From assembly GCA_025024175.1 (NCBI GenBank), contig QCXZ01000137.1:63700911-63764910 (forward strand): a stretch of 64,000 nucleotides of DNA, given 5' to 3'. Below are positions 11,231 through 22,539 of the stretch, one piece after another; position 1 is the first letter of the stretch, and each line of letters starts with the position of its first letter. Source of the DNA: Rhyzopertha dominica. Taxonomy: Eukaryota; Arthropoda; Insecta; Coleoptera; Bostrichidae. The translations under genes and the position numbers were made by a program. A model generated the notes under the pieces. The model was not told the DNA's origin. It saw only the letters and a program-made list of their open reading frames with translations, and did not search any database.

Positions 11231-13194
11231 CTCTTTCTGTTCGCATTACTAATGTGAGCCTAGAAAAAATGTTGGCAACTTATGGTATTCTATAAGCTTT
11301 TGCATGTTGACATCTATAAGTTAGAAGGTAATAAACTGTGAATTTCAGAAAAAGTATTTATGGTAGTTACGTAAGCGTTAAAAATAACAACGACTAAAAA
11401 AACATAAGTTGTACTTTCAACCGTCTTCTGAAGGAAAACCCCTTAAATCGCTTCAATACAAAATTAAAATCATAACAATCTAATATTTGTCCAATCCAAA
11501 GCCACACAGATCTCTCCGAACAATTTTAAAGGGTGACTTAAGAAGAAATTAATTCCAGAAGTAAGCCTACATTAACAGTTTAAAAATTCTTGAATTTGTT
11601 ACCATTCACTTTATGACAGTTTGCGTTACTTTGTGACGATCGAACCCTCATGAACAAATGTCACTCAGTAGGTTTTTGATTAAGTTTTCATTAGTTTACA
11701 TATATAACATTAGTGAAATTTCCAAATCTCAATACAATTCCTGTAATAGTTATCTCCCACTCCCAAAAAAACACGATGTGTTTTATTTTGTTGGGAAACT
11801 TTGTTCTGACAAAGAAACACGTTTTTGGTTATCCACTCACATGATGCTTTGAAATCAATGTCTAATCTTAAGCATTCTTTCGTATACTTTTATCATGACG
11901 CTGGAATAAGTAAAATAAGAGCCAAATGTAGTTTTTATTCTAATTAAACCATGATGGAAAACCATAACGACAATAATTTCAACAGCTAAGCGGCCATATT
12001 CAGTAGAAGTCAAAGAAAACGACTTTGAAATATCTGACAGGATTTAGCCGGAGGATTTCTCATCAGTCCCCATCAGATTTTCAGCTGCAAATTAAGTATA
12101 GTTTAATTATGACATTAGAAGGTTATGTAGAAGAGGGAATAACTTGTGGCACAAAGTCAATAAAAGTAACCCATTGGGTTGTTATACTTGTAACACAGAA
12201 ATTACACTTTATTTCAAAATGATATCTAGATACTCTTTCTTCAGGCCCTTGAAGAAGCTAAAATAAATAAATACGCAGTATTAATACAAATACTATTTGG
12301 GCAAACATTAAAAAAAGCATGAGAAAAATCATGAATAAAAACAAGCGACCAAGACGAAAATACGATTGAGGCATGTCTACAATTGGATTTCTAGTCATCC
12401 CCTTTGAACTTATATGTATAGGCAGGTCCTGTTGGGAATGACGAGGTAAACATTCGAATATTTCAAGGACAGATTTCTCGGAAATGACTGCACTTAGCCT
12501 CCGCGTATGTGAATTACAAATCGTTAAAACTCTGGTATACCCAAGTACACTAAAATGACCCTACCGACTACTAATGCACAATATAACCCAACAAATCCAG
12601 AGTTTCTCGATCAACAAATCTTTGAATATTGGTTAATAAATGTATTGCTTCTAGTTCTTAAACTACAAGAAGGGATTGTGGCCATATTAGGAGATAAGTT
12701 CATACTTTAATATAAAGGTTGTGAATGAATGTGAACACATTTGCTGCAGCACATCCATGTGGCCCAGTTTAGATATATGAAAAAATAGCTAATTTTTAAA
12801 TCCCCTTTTGTTGAGAGAGTTGATGGATAGATAAATTAGAGATAAAGGATGAAGTAGTGAATCGCTTAAGTCACCGCATTATAACAGCTGAAGCAAAAAC
12901 AAGTCAAATTGCAATAGTGATATTCAATATCTTAAGAAACACACAATGTAAAGTGGGAATACGAAGGCTCAAGCGCAATGTAAAGTTACATAGTTCCGCA
13001 TTGCTGTATCTTTACGTATGGCGTGGACATATTAATTAAGTGATAGAAGAGCTAGTTAACTTTAAGCTAAATTGATTAGGACAAAAATTAATTTTATTTC
13101 ATTGGACTCCTTTGGCTGGACTTTTCCTGTATTTACCGACCGTAACACGTAGTAGTTCGTAAAGTCACCCCTAAATAAGTTACAGGAATTTTCA
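11231..13194. other. AT-rich stretch, nothing recognised
   Basis: About 2 kb of AT-rich sequence with scattered short frames and no protein-like translation. I saw no transposon motif, RNA gene or clear inverted repeat in it. Confidence 0.45.
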
Positions 13195-13430
13195 CAAAAT
13201 GGTTCCCAAAGTGCGGTGTAGGACCCTGCCCACGTCAAAAGACAAATTAGGCGAAAAGAAACGATTTAATGTACCATCTGGGAAGTGCTACCTAGTTCAA
13301 AAAAGCCCACAATGATTCATATTCGTCATCATCAGTTACCGAAATATCAAAAAGTTTTCTTTCCAGTTGTAAATTTTGAAGGAGTTTAGGTACTTTCTAT
13401 GAAAAATACGAAAGTTTCTGAAACTGGGGC
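13195..13430. repeat. Possible small hAT-like MITE
   Basis: The start, around 13199-13228 (ATGGTTCCCAAAGTGCGG...), resembles the CAGTGGTTCCCAAA-type terminus of hAT transposons. About 200 bp further on, AAAGTTTCTGAAACTGGG (near 13409-13427) is a poor inverted counterpart. No target-site duplication is visible. The similarity is from memory of terminal consensus sequences and could be chance. Confidence 0.2.
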
Positions 13431-14099
13431 TCAACGTAATTATGGCTGGGAAAACAGATGAAATGGCCTGACATAACACTGCACTGAAAAATGTCTTATA
13501 TGACATTTCTGAACTGAAGTTCTTCGTTTAGTATTCTCATTAAACAGCATTACCATCTGCTTATCTTATATATCTAGTTTCTCTTTTTATATGCACTTAA
13601 CAAACAGTAAAGTTTTAGGCACATTTTTGTATACATTTTAAATTATTTCCAGCTATTCCAGGTTGTATTCTAATTCTACCAATAATAACACTGAAAGATT
13701 GCTTTAGTAAATGAATGCATCACAGCCATCCCAAAGTAATCCACCACACGGGCTTAAATTGTGAGAATTTCTTTTTTTGTGATATTAAAGTCTACTATAA
13801 GGCAAGTAATAGTAAAAGGATAAGCCTATGATGTGGTATATATTTTGATTCATTTCTAAAAGGACGCACTAAGATAATTTAAAAGGTCGAAACATTATCA
13901 CAACGTAGTAGCCCCAGTTAACGGTACTAAATTTTAGAGTAAGTTAGTTTAGTTTAGAAGATTGAAACTACATGATATATGCTTTAAGAATTTTAGTTTT
14001 ATAAGCTTATGANTATTTTACTAATAGCTTTGATATTTAAAATAAGAACCATGATCCAGAAAAAGGAAGATAAGACGACGATGACGATAATGGCATCTC
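13431..14099. other. AT-rich stretch, nothing recognised
   Basis: AT-rich sequence with one ambiguous base near 14013. No feature found. Confidence 0.45.
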
Positions 14100-14923
14100 A
14101 GAAGAGCTGATTACAGACAGTCTACTTCATACGGCGACGTTTCTTTGCAATTACTATTGGCATGGACATTCACGTTGTTACATTTCAGCGTCTACGAAAT
14201 TAACACAGGGTGCAGACCTCCGTGTCCTTCGCAAGCAAACGCCGAAAGGGTCCAACAAAATCGGATGTCATGCCATCACGCTGACCGCTAGACAAGGTTT
14301 CTCCAGGTCCTGCACCATGTTGAACTGACGTGCACAGGTCCGCACGTGCAGGGACGTACTCCATATTTTCCGTTGTTTACAATTCAATTGTCGCAATTCC
14401 GAAGTTCACCACATCGGGTCCCCCACGGGGTTCTTGTTTGTTGTCGAAGTTTCGCGTTTAATTTCCAGTTAACGAGGCACTGTTCGCGTTCGAGGGTTCA
14501 TCTTCATCGATGGGATATTTCTCGCGCCGGATCTGCAGTATCTCCGGCGGAAACTCAATAATACTTGGCAGCAGGTGCAAAGGAGAGGTGTCAGCACCAG
14601 GGGTCGCACACCCTTACCTAATAAATGAGGTAATTTCCACACTTCCAGCATTCGCCGCAAGGCGTCAGTCGTGTCGACGGACCCGCTTATTAGAACTTGT
14701 ACCTGATGTTCGAACACCACCGGTACTGTTCCGCTTCGCCGTTCCAGATACCGCCGTTTCCTGAACGCAAATTAGCCATAACGCCAGGATGAATTAAACA
14801 TATTTCCACGACCCTTGCAGGGATCGCGATTGCTCGCTCATGGCTATTACCTGCGGTGATTTTGCTCCCGCTTAGGTGTAATAGCTGGATTCTCTACATC
14901 GTAGTGCCTATGGGGATCGATCC
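14100..14923. other. GC-richer island, candidate regulatory element
   Basis: Pronounced GC-richer island with CG-rich blocks and overlapping open frames on both strands (14346-14561 and 14510-14764 plus, 14469-14720 minus). None has recognisable protein content. The island leads directly into a TATA/Inr-like sequence at 14924-14964 on the plus strand. The pair could therefore be an upstream regulatory region and promoter of an unannotated transcript reading rightward. This is an inference from position and composition. Confidence 0.4.
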
Positions 14924-14964
14924 TATATAAGCTTGCCCACTTGATATTGGTCTTCAAATCAGTT
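14924..14964 (+). promoter_or_regulatory. TATA/Inr-like core promoter
   Basis: TATATAAG at 14924-14931 is followed by TCAGTT at 14959-14964, which matches the arthropod initiator core TCAGT. The A of the initiator lies 37 bases from the first T of the TATA box, a little longer than the usual 28-34. It sits at the right edge of a GC-richer island. The first downstream ATG frame (from about 15050) is only about 20 codons long. It may be a true promoter or a chance pairing. Confidence 0.3.
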
Positions 14965-15734
14965 CTATTTAACGGCTTCTTAATTTACTTTGCTGCTGCA
15001 ATTCTTTGAGCAAATTATTTGCAGATTTCAAACTCACATTGTATTGAATATGCCTTGTGTGTATTTTTGCGAATATTATTGCATAAGTACCTACACTTCT
15101 AGAGAATTATAAAAAAGGGAGATTAAATTTATCCTTCTTACTAAATTCCACCACTTCCAACCAATTCCAACGTAACAAAAACAATTTCGAAATATTTTCA
15201 GAACACTTTTACATTACCGCGCAGTTCCTTAGTTATCCTAAAGTGATGGTTTGCATTACTCAAGACTAGCAGTTACCGAGTTATTTTGTACTCGTATGCT
15301 GAGAGACTCCGGCAGACCTTGTTCAAATGCAACCTAGACTACAAGTTTTATTTCACTAAACACACTTCACGTTAAGAATATATGTGCAAGTGAGCTTCTT
15401 GGTCGAAGGAGAGACCGCGAAACTCATATTCACGTGCTCTTTTTGTTTGAACTAGTTAGACAATAAACGAACACGGACGGACCGTGTGACATAATTTTGT
15501 CGGTTTGAGTTAGTGTATTGTTTGTGGACTGTGCGACTTTGTATTGCGCGGTTTATGCTTTGATTGTATCAAAATGCAACGTACTTCAAAAATTTGATGT
15601 AAAAAGTGAAGGCGCCAAGACCGAGAGGTGATGGCAAATGTCATCAATTTTATGCGCCGAGAAGCTGAAACAAACGAACTTACTAGGGAGCTTAGAAAAG
15701 GTCGAAGAACGTCCGGCACTTGCAACAGGTGTAA
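14965..15734. other. AT-rich stretch, nothing recognised
   Basis: Downstream of the promoter-like site. The short ATG frame near 15050 encodes about 20 Cys- and Tyr-rich residues and looks accidental. The rest shows no recognisable feature up to the mariner end. Confidence 0.35.
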
Positions 15735-16600
15735 GTTTGTGAACCATAACAGTGTGTCCCAAAAATAAATTGTTTGAAAAATAAAAATCATTGTTAACTA
15801 TTCTAATTGAATTTCATTGCCTTCAAAGTAATCGCCACCCGATAAATTCACTTATGCCAACGTTTTTCCTGATTCTCGGAAAAGTCTTTATTCCTTCGAT
15901 TGAGTCGAAACTGTGTCTACGCAGTGGTCTTTTGAGTTTACGGAGTAGCCAGAAGTCAGTCGGTGGTAAATCAGGCGAATATGGTGGCTGAATAACGATA
16001 TGAGTTGAATTTTTGGCGACATGGTATCAAACTGTCAATGCTATGTTAGTCGTTGTTTATCATGATGTAAAAACCAAGACTTTCTGTCCATAATTCCGGC
16101 TTTTTGAAGCGAATAGCATCATGCAAACGATGCATAACACCATAACAGTCAAATAATATTCCGCGCTTGCCCTGTTGGAAGAAATTCATAGCGGACCACG
16201 CCACAATAATCAAAGAAAACTATCATCATGGCCTTGATTTGTTAGTGTCTTTGGCGTGGTTTTTTTTGGTCTTGGTTCATTTTTTGCACTGTTGCTGTTG
16301 CCAAAAAAATTACCACTTTTGGAATGAATTTACGCGTCTAAGACACTACAAATCTTTTAAAACAGTATCTACCGAACGTTTTACAATAACATCAATATCA
16401 ACAAATCTCTTAATCGAGGACTTCCGGGTACAAGATGTTTACGTTGATGGTCGTCCTCAACGTTTTCTCTTCCTTCTTTAAAGATTTGTACCACTTGTAA
16501 ACATTTTTTCTCCACATAATAACCTCATCACCAAAGGCCTTCTGTAATATCCTGACTCGCAGCAGAATATTCATTCCGTAAACAAAATTTCAATTAGAAG
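15735..16600 (-). mobile_element. Mariner-like transposase pseudogene
   Basis: Nearly full-length but heavily frame-shifted mariner on the minus strand. From its N-terminal side (high coordinates): LQKAFGDEV and WYKSLKEGRENVEDD, the helix-turn-helix part of mariner (about 16450-16555); DVIVKRSVDTVLKDL (about 16340-16400); the catalytic-domain end PPYSPDLPPTDFWLLRKLKR (about 15930-15990); and the C-terminal GDYFEGN near 15820. The distal end (about 15739-15775) carries a mariner-style tail with TTTTTGGGACACACTG. Many stops and at least four frame changes make it inactive. It lies 80 bp from an opposite-strand transposon of another family, so one probably inserted beside the other. Confidence 0.8.
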
Positions 16601-16679
16601 ACACAATGAAAATATAGATAAACTCTCTTTCGTATGTTTACAAAGACACGAGTAGCTCGGCAGCAGCTGAATATACTGA

Positions 16680-17400
16680 CTTGAAGAACATCTGCAAAGA
16701 TATCAAGGACAGTACTAGCACCCGACAAAAAATAATTCTATGCTTTAGTAACACTTGCGGATATCAATTGAGTAACTCATCTTTTTTTGGGCAAATTAGT
16801 ACAAAATATATTCAACAACGGCTCAATTATTTACACAATATTAAACAATACCGCCAAGAAAATCAAATAGTAGTTTACATGGATAAAACGTATAGGTGCA
16901 CGTTCAATACACGCACATCGAGAATCCTGGAGTGATAATACAAACGAGGGATTACGTTAACATGTTTCAAAGGTTCGACGACTGATAATTGTAAATACAG
17001 GCAACGAAAACGGATTTGTACCAAACCTATATACAACTGATATTCAAATCGCAAAGACCAGCGGCGATTACCATTATGAAATTAATTAAAAAAATTATAG
17101 AAAATGGACCCAAGAAAAAGTAATTTCAAATTTGCCGCCGAGGAGTGTTTTAGTCATTGACAATGTTTCATTTCATCATGTATAATCAGGAAAGTGTTCA
17201 AACATGAGATAACGCAAGGAACACATGATCGAGTGGTTGAGAGAGCGATATTGTATTTGACAGGTATACTCTAAAAGTTGGACTGTATAACTTAGTAAAA
17301 CTACAAACCTTTATCGACTACATTATTCCAAATGCCTTGATATGTTATGTTCCCGCCATATCATCCCGATTTATAATTTCATACTTATGACAATAAACTC
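16680..17400 (+). mobile_element. Tc1-like (DDE_3-type) transposase pseudogene, copy 1
   Basis: Remains of an insect Tc1-like transposase. Landmarks in order: YLHNIKQYRQENQIVVYMDKTY (about 16820-16890), equivalent to the family's YLR.I...R.EGRPIVYxDET block with the first Asp kept and the following Glu changed to Lys; RLIIVNTGNENGFVPN after a frameshift (about 16975-17030); SGDYHYEIN (about 17062-17090); and NLPPRSVLVIDNVSFHH (about 17130-17180), which keeps the second Asp. MIEWLRERY and a KVGLYNLVKLQ block follow near 17225-17310. The last catalytic region is missing. A second, longer copy of the family lies at 30720-31820. Inactive. Confidence 0.75.
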
Positions 17401-18185
17401 AGTGGCTGGTATTTATAGTTTTATTACATGAAATAAAAAATAAAGCCAACGTTTACCCATTAAACAGGAAATTGTGTCACACTGTGCTTAATTTATTCAA
17501 AAATCATACCCTTAACATGGGGCGACACCTGTCTGCGATTCGCAAGAACTTGAATTCGCTGGAAAAATGGACGCTACAGAATCGTTTGTTCTGTATCCTT
17601 AATAGAGTTATCCTTAGTCAAGGACTTGCTTAAGCTATACTTTATTTCTATCTCCGAGTCTCACCCGCACAGAATCTCTGAAGAACTATAACAGTACTCA
17701 AAAGTATGGTTCAGTGCAGGTAATTGTAATTGTATTTCTTGTTGATATGTAAAACTAAAAGTACAAAATCGACTGTTTTAGATTCTTTTTTTTTGCAGTA
17801 TTCCGCGAACCGGTTTGCAAAAAATTAATTTGGGGACATACGACTTAAAAATGCATCACTATGACGTCATACTTTTTTTTATGACATTCTGTATAAACAA
17901 ATCTATTTTTCTGAATTGCCCCATAGAATATAAATAAAGTCCATAAAATATTAAAATTACTTGAGATGATGAGCCAGTATATATCACTCATATGAAATCG
18001 TTTAGAATATGAAATGAATGACATAGGATACATACGCAGCAAATTAATACCTTCGTATAAAAGTGATTTAATATTACTTTTCGTAATTTAAAAATAAACA
18101 ATGAATAACCATTTATTTAGAGATTCTTGTGTTAACACCAATTATTCCTTTGTCAAAGTTTTCAGAGCTGGTGTTTCAAATTCGT
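17401..18185. other. AT-rich stretch, nothing recognised
   Basis: AT-rich sequence. The first part may include the lost 3' end of the adjacent Tc1-like copy, but no motif or terminal inverted repeat can be read. No gene seen. Confidence 0.4.
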
Positions 18186-18560
18186 TCTTTGCACTATTCA
18201 TTCGAGATGCCATTTTACAAGTTCCACAGCAGGGGCTAACCTGTTTCAGCTGAGGGTTCTCGCAGGAGCTTTTTCCACTCAGTTGGCTTCTTCATTACCT
18301 TGGTCTATCAGGACCCCGCAGCGAACTGTCTTATCTCCTGACCGTTTTACCTCCACCTCAGCGCAACGCCGGCACTAATCCTCGTGCGTCCACCATTCTG
18401 TTCCGGGCGGTAATTCCTGCTATCACGTTCTGCCAGCCCCTTCTTCACACTCGGTTGACCGGCGGTCGCGGCTCCGCTTTGCTCGAATAGGTGAGCCAAC
18501 CAGGTCGATATTACTACATATTACACCGGGTTTCACTTCTCCTCACCCTTCTAAACTAAC
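18186..18560 (-). other. GC-rich leader-like block with short ATG frame
   Basis: A sharply bounded GC-rich block (about 18225-18500) unlike its AT-rich flanks. On the minus strand it reads toward a short ATG frame, near 18210 down to about 18145, of about 23 residues beginning MASRMNSAKNEFE. A GC-rich leader followed by a start codon is how the 5' end of a retrotransposon or an mRNA often looks. No longer coding part follows. It could be a SINE, an isolated 5' UTR, or a regulatory island. Confidence 0.25.
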
Positions 18561-20033
18561 ATCGTGTATTGCTTGTTATTAGAATTCCATCAAGACATGG
18601 AAAACCTTTGATCTGAGGTTGATTGCTTAAATAATGTTAAAATATGTCCAACTATTTTATTACAAAAAGCTATAGAAAGCTAGATTTTTGTGGTACTTGC
18701 TTAATTAAGAAAGCAATATCAATCAACAATAGGAACAACAAAGTGGTCCTGCATTCGAACCCTGAGCCTCATACGTCGTCTTCAAAAAATAAAATACAGA
18801 TGTAGTCAATGGGTTTAAATAAAAAGAGAAACAAATAATCCACCACCATAAAATTTGTAATTCCATCTATACCCGTCGTTAAAGAACTTTTATACACAAC
18901 ATATACGGTAATAAAGCTAATACACAGGCATTCACAATATCATTACAATTATCTACATGTCCATATATTTGAGTGTAAAAATGTATATAATAGCACTTGG
19001 CAACAATGGCGAACTAACGGAGAGGCGGTCTGTTCCGGGCCTCTTCAGCAGGATGCCCAATTTTCAACTTAAAAATTAGAAACTAAATTTAAAAAATTGC
19101 GGTAATGAAATAATGTCAAAGGCTGAATCATAAAAAACCGAATCTAAATAATATATTAATATTTACATAAAAGGCTCTTTTTGTCAACCAGTTAGACGCC
19201 CCTTCTTGTATAATAAGTGTATAATTTTGTACACATTTTGCACCATTTTCAAAAATAATTTTGTTTTGCAAGTAAATGAGGGAATGTATTGTCTGGACTA
19301 ATTACTAGAAACTGTAAAACACCTTAACAATGATTTTACTAAGTCCATCGTATTTGTGATTACATTTTACATAAAATTTATTTATACTTCGCAGAAGAAC
19401 AGCTTTTGATGTTATCTNATCAAAATAATCATACGGACTGAGATTAGTACAATTATCCTCTTCGCACATAGAAATTGTTCCCTGAACTGAAACTACTGGA
19501 ATATTTGCTATTATTTATTTAAAACAAGTCTACGTGTGTTTCACTTGAATATATATTCTTCATTTGATATTAATAAATGTCCATAAACAGAATATATTTT
19601 ATTAAATTATAAATTCAAAACAAATGAGACATGCTAGGTATAAATATATCAATATATACGCAAAACTATATTTATTTGAATGGGCCCCTATATTCCATAA
19701 AAACAAAATTATGCACTCTTCTTTAAAAGCTGTGGTATTATAGTTCAATGATTATTAATGTCTTAACTTGAGCTAGTTGTTTGTTTAATTTAATATGGCA
19801 ATTATCGTTTTAAACATGTACGCATTCAAACCTACAAAACAGTATGCTCCCTGCACCCCACCCAATATCTAGAGAATTGACGATAACTACGTTAAATAAT
19901 TACCGCGAGTTGGTTAGCAAACATTACCGTAGCGTTAAAATAAGTAAACTAATCCATATAAGATGTAGAAAGCTGGAGGCAAGGATATATCATATAATTC
20001 TTAAAGGTTAGTAAAAACATCTACCCATTCGTT
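18561..20033. other. AT-rich stretch, nothing recognised
   Basis: AT-rich sequence with a small GC-richer patch near 19010-19070 (containing GAGGCGGTCTGTTCCGGGCC) that may be a repeat fragment. No gene, RNA or transposase motif found. Confidence 0.4.
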
Positions 20034-20150
20034 AATTGTTAAGCCACCGAAGAAGGCCGCTTGGCTGGCATTTGGTTTTCCTAGTAATAAAAGTTTAGAA
20101 GTAGGAAGATCATAGATAAGTGTTTTATTACACACTCGTTAGTCTTTGCT
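20034..20150. repeat. Fold-back repeat family, single arm (copy 2)
   Basis: It contains GTTAAGCCACCGAAGAA, then CTGGCATTTGG, then GAAGTAGGA and ATAAGTGTTTTATT. This is the same order and spacing as the inverted left arm of the repeat at 1741-1990. The three arms differ in a short segment between the CTGGCATTTGG and GAAGTAGG boxes. No second arm is visible here. Non-coding. Confidence 0.55.
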
Positions 20151-20295
20151 GACTTGCTGTACAACACAAAGTACCTAATCGAACTCAGTAATGGTAGTAA
20201 GTACTTACTCTGCTTTGGTTGGCTGTATTTCTACATCATCAGAAATTAAAACTTTGTTGTAGAAAACGACTTGAAGACAGACAGCTAAGGCAATA
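20151..20295. other. Spacer before LINE fragment
   Basis: Short spacer. It contains TCTGATGATG on the minus strand near 20235-20246, a weak relative of the CTGATGA tail motif discussed elsewhere. Otherwise nothing. Confidence 0.3.
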
Positions 20296-20760
20296 ATGCA
20301 AACGAGAATAATCAACAGCAGAACTCCTGGATGGCAGAACGATCATAAAAAGAATACAGACACACGTGATGAAATACTGGGGACGCAACCAAAGCAGAGA
20401 GGTAGACCACATATTAAGAAATGCCTGGGAGCTAAGCGCAGACCAACTAAAAATAGGTTAACCGTGCTATACATGGAAAACAACTATAGAAAAGGTAATC
20501 CAGAAATCAGCGAAGAAGGAAGAACAATGTATAGAATTGACAAAAGAAAAGAAATTAACGAAGAATCCCTCAGGTTATACAACATACCAGAAACCAGCGA
20601 CTCTGAAATGGACCAGAGATGTCAACACTGGGAAAACATTCAAAGCTGCACTGCTAGGAATCAACATGCACCCCTGCAAACCAACGTAGACGGTCGGCCC
20701 GGCGATATATCCGGGAGTGGCAGAAATGCTGACCGTACGTTGGTTCAATCAATCAATCAT
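20296..20760 (+). mobile_element. 3' end of a non-LTR retrotransposon (LINE)
   Basis: The longest open frame here (20296-20943) is not the coding frame. In another frame the C-terminal tail of a non-LTR reverse transcriptase can be read: RIQTHVMKYWGRNQSRE, then DHILRNAWELSADQLKIG (about 20347-20460), a stop, then PCYTWKTTIEKVIQKS (about 20463-20510) and more Lys-rich sequence to about 20665. Such YWGH..R...DHIL / GRPCYTW blocks close the ORF2 of several insect LINEs. The fragment ends in a TCAA microsatellite (20745-20759), a tail type found in several LINE clades. 5'-truncated and dead. A different family from the LINE at 25539-27130. Confidence 0.5.
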
Positions 20761-21399
20761 AAGCATATCGTATATTCACAATTAGCGTATCGTACATTTG
20801 CCTTAAGCATACGATTTGATAATTATAAACATAAGTTACATTTGAACCAGGAATATATATTTCATCCAAGTACTTCCTGTGAAAGAAGTGCTTTCTTAAA
20901 TTCAGCATATATAAACTTGTGGATATTTCAGCTTACGACATGATTAACTAATTCCATATTTATTTAATTCAAAACTTTATTTTAATGTGTTGATTGGCTT
21001 TTTGTATCGATTCAAAAAAAAACCATTAAGTTCATACTCGTACTAACAAGATGAGAGATGGTACATTTCAGCTCGATATTGAAGGATGACCTTTACGCAA
21101 CTTTGGTGTACCGTGGTAATATAAAAATAAAGATGCTAGCCATGCTTTAGATAAGTGTTGCTTATCCGATAACAGCAAAACATTCATAATGTTATTAAAT
21201 CTGTTGTAGGGTTGTGGAAGATGTGTACAAAATTATGCATCTCAAAAAAAGTTTGTGGGTGAGTTAGTCGCCACTGCTTTGCAATACAATGGTAAAGCCT
21301 TACAGTAAGTGATGCGGCAAAATGTGAAAAAAAGCAAATATGCATCACGCAGCAAATTATGACATGAAATTAGTTTTTTTTTAGGGTAAGGGTACTTTT
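20761..21399. other. AT-rich stretch, nothing recognised
   Basis: AT-rich DNA following the LINE tail. No recognisable feature. Confidence 0.45.
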
Positions 21400-21860
21400 A
21401 ATACCCCTACCTCGCGAATGGATTTGCTTGGCTCCGCTTGCTATGTCGAGAACTCCATTGCACATTTAAACCATTGATTTGGGGATGCCATTTGTTACAG
21501 GCTTAAAAGTTTAGCGATCAGGGAATTGAACTAATCCTTGGCATGGAAAGCGAGAGGTTAGATTTCAGCCAGAATGCTTTATACCTGGCTATACGACTTA
21601 CTGTTAATCGTGCCCGTCTGGAAACTTGTTACAGTACTTCCAATCCTCAATACCTTAATGAGGTCTGTACGAGAGATGTTTAAACTTTTAGACTAACCTG
21701 GTTGTCGTGCGGATGAGCTTTCACAGGTCCCTTCTATTTCCCAGACCGGACTAATCCGTTTAACCTGTGCCGACATAACTTTCCCATTTCACTAGCGTTT
21801 TGGGTGTTTGCGTCCTGAACCGTCGTCTATGCGAGAGTGCGATTAACTTTACTGCCATAT
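21400..21860. other. GC-richer block, possible SINE remnant or island
   Basis: Less AT-rich than its flanks. Around 21540-21580 the sequence GGCATGGAAAGCGAGAGGTT followed by AGATTTCAG resembles a degenerate tRNA-type B-box context, as found in SINEs. No A box, no matching tRNA fold and no A-rich tail could be confirmed. It could equally be a regulatory island. Confidence 0.2.
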
Positions 21861-22200
21861 AACTTGATGATAACTGTCATTAAAAGCTCACGATTACGAC
21901 CTCTCTGGGTAAATTGATTAACGAAGTCCACTGAGTGCCTATAAAACTTACTTTCCTGAAATACGAAGGTGAACGGATTGGGTGGGGCACGTAATGTTCC
22001 TTAGTTGTTGGGAAAGAGTAGAATAACTTCAAATTTAATGAATAATAGACAATCTTGCAAATCCCCGTCTTCAACCGTTTGGGTACCAACGTTTCACCAA
22101 CTATTACAAGGGTCATCTTCTGGGCACTACATAACAATTCACTATTCAATTATATATTCCGGCGATAAAGAACTGGTGATAGGCTTTTAGTAATGGATAT
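21861..22200 (-). repeat. Possible retroelement 3'-tail sequence
   Basis: On the minus strand, around 22065-22115, the sequence reads CAGAAGATGACC, then a loop, then GGTGAAACGTTGGTACC. This has the form of the arthropod retroelement tail motif C(T/A)GA(A/T)GATG-stem-GAAACG(T)TGG. The flanking frame on the minus strand (21880-22149) is open but does not resemble a known protein. Confidence 0.25.
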
Positions 22201-22539
22201 TTTATATAATGACGGGACGCGGAAAATTTGCTTCGTAATTAGTCAATTGACAGATTGAGGATAAATATACCAACTGAAATTGCATCGGTGAGATCAAAAA
22301 CTATACAATTTCGGACGATAAAGGATGTAATAGAAGTAGTAAAAAAAGGAAAATCCCAACACTTAAAAAGTGTGTCAAAGAAAAATGCCCGGAACAAAGG
22401 TTAACCCCATATTATGTTGCAAAGAAAGGTAAATTAAGTTGTAAGAAAAATTGTTCGCGCCTATTTTGTTATATGAGTAAATATTGAAAATGTAAACGCA
22501 AATATATGGCAAATTTAACAAACGTAGAAGAGAGAAATT
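22201..22539. other. AT-rich stretch, possibly 5' part of next element
   Basis: Lys-rich readable translation on the plus strand around 22290-22400 may be the eroded N-terminal part of the transposon ORF that follows. It is not recognisable by itself. Confidence 0.25.

Noticed and set aside
20296..20943. Open frame of 215 codons as a host gene
   Set aside because: It runs through a LINE 3' end and its TCAA tail in the wrong frame. The translation has no domain, and the conserved blocks are in another frame.
21540..21590. tRNA gene or tRNA-derived SINE
   Set aside because: Only a degenerate B-box-like word is present. No cloverleaf, A box or A-rich tail can be drawn.
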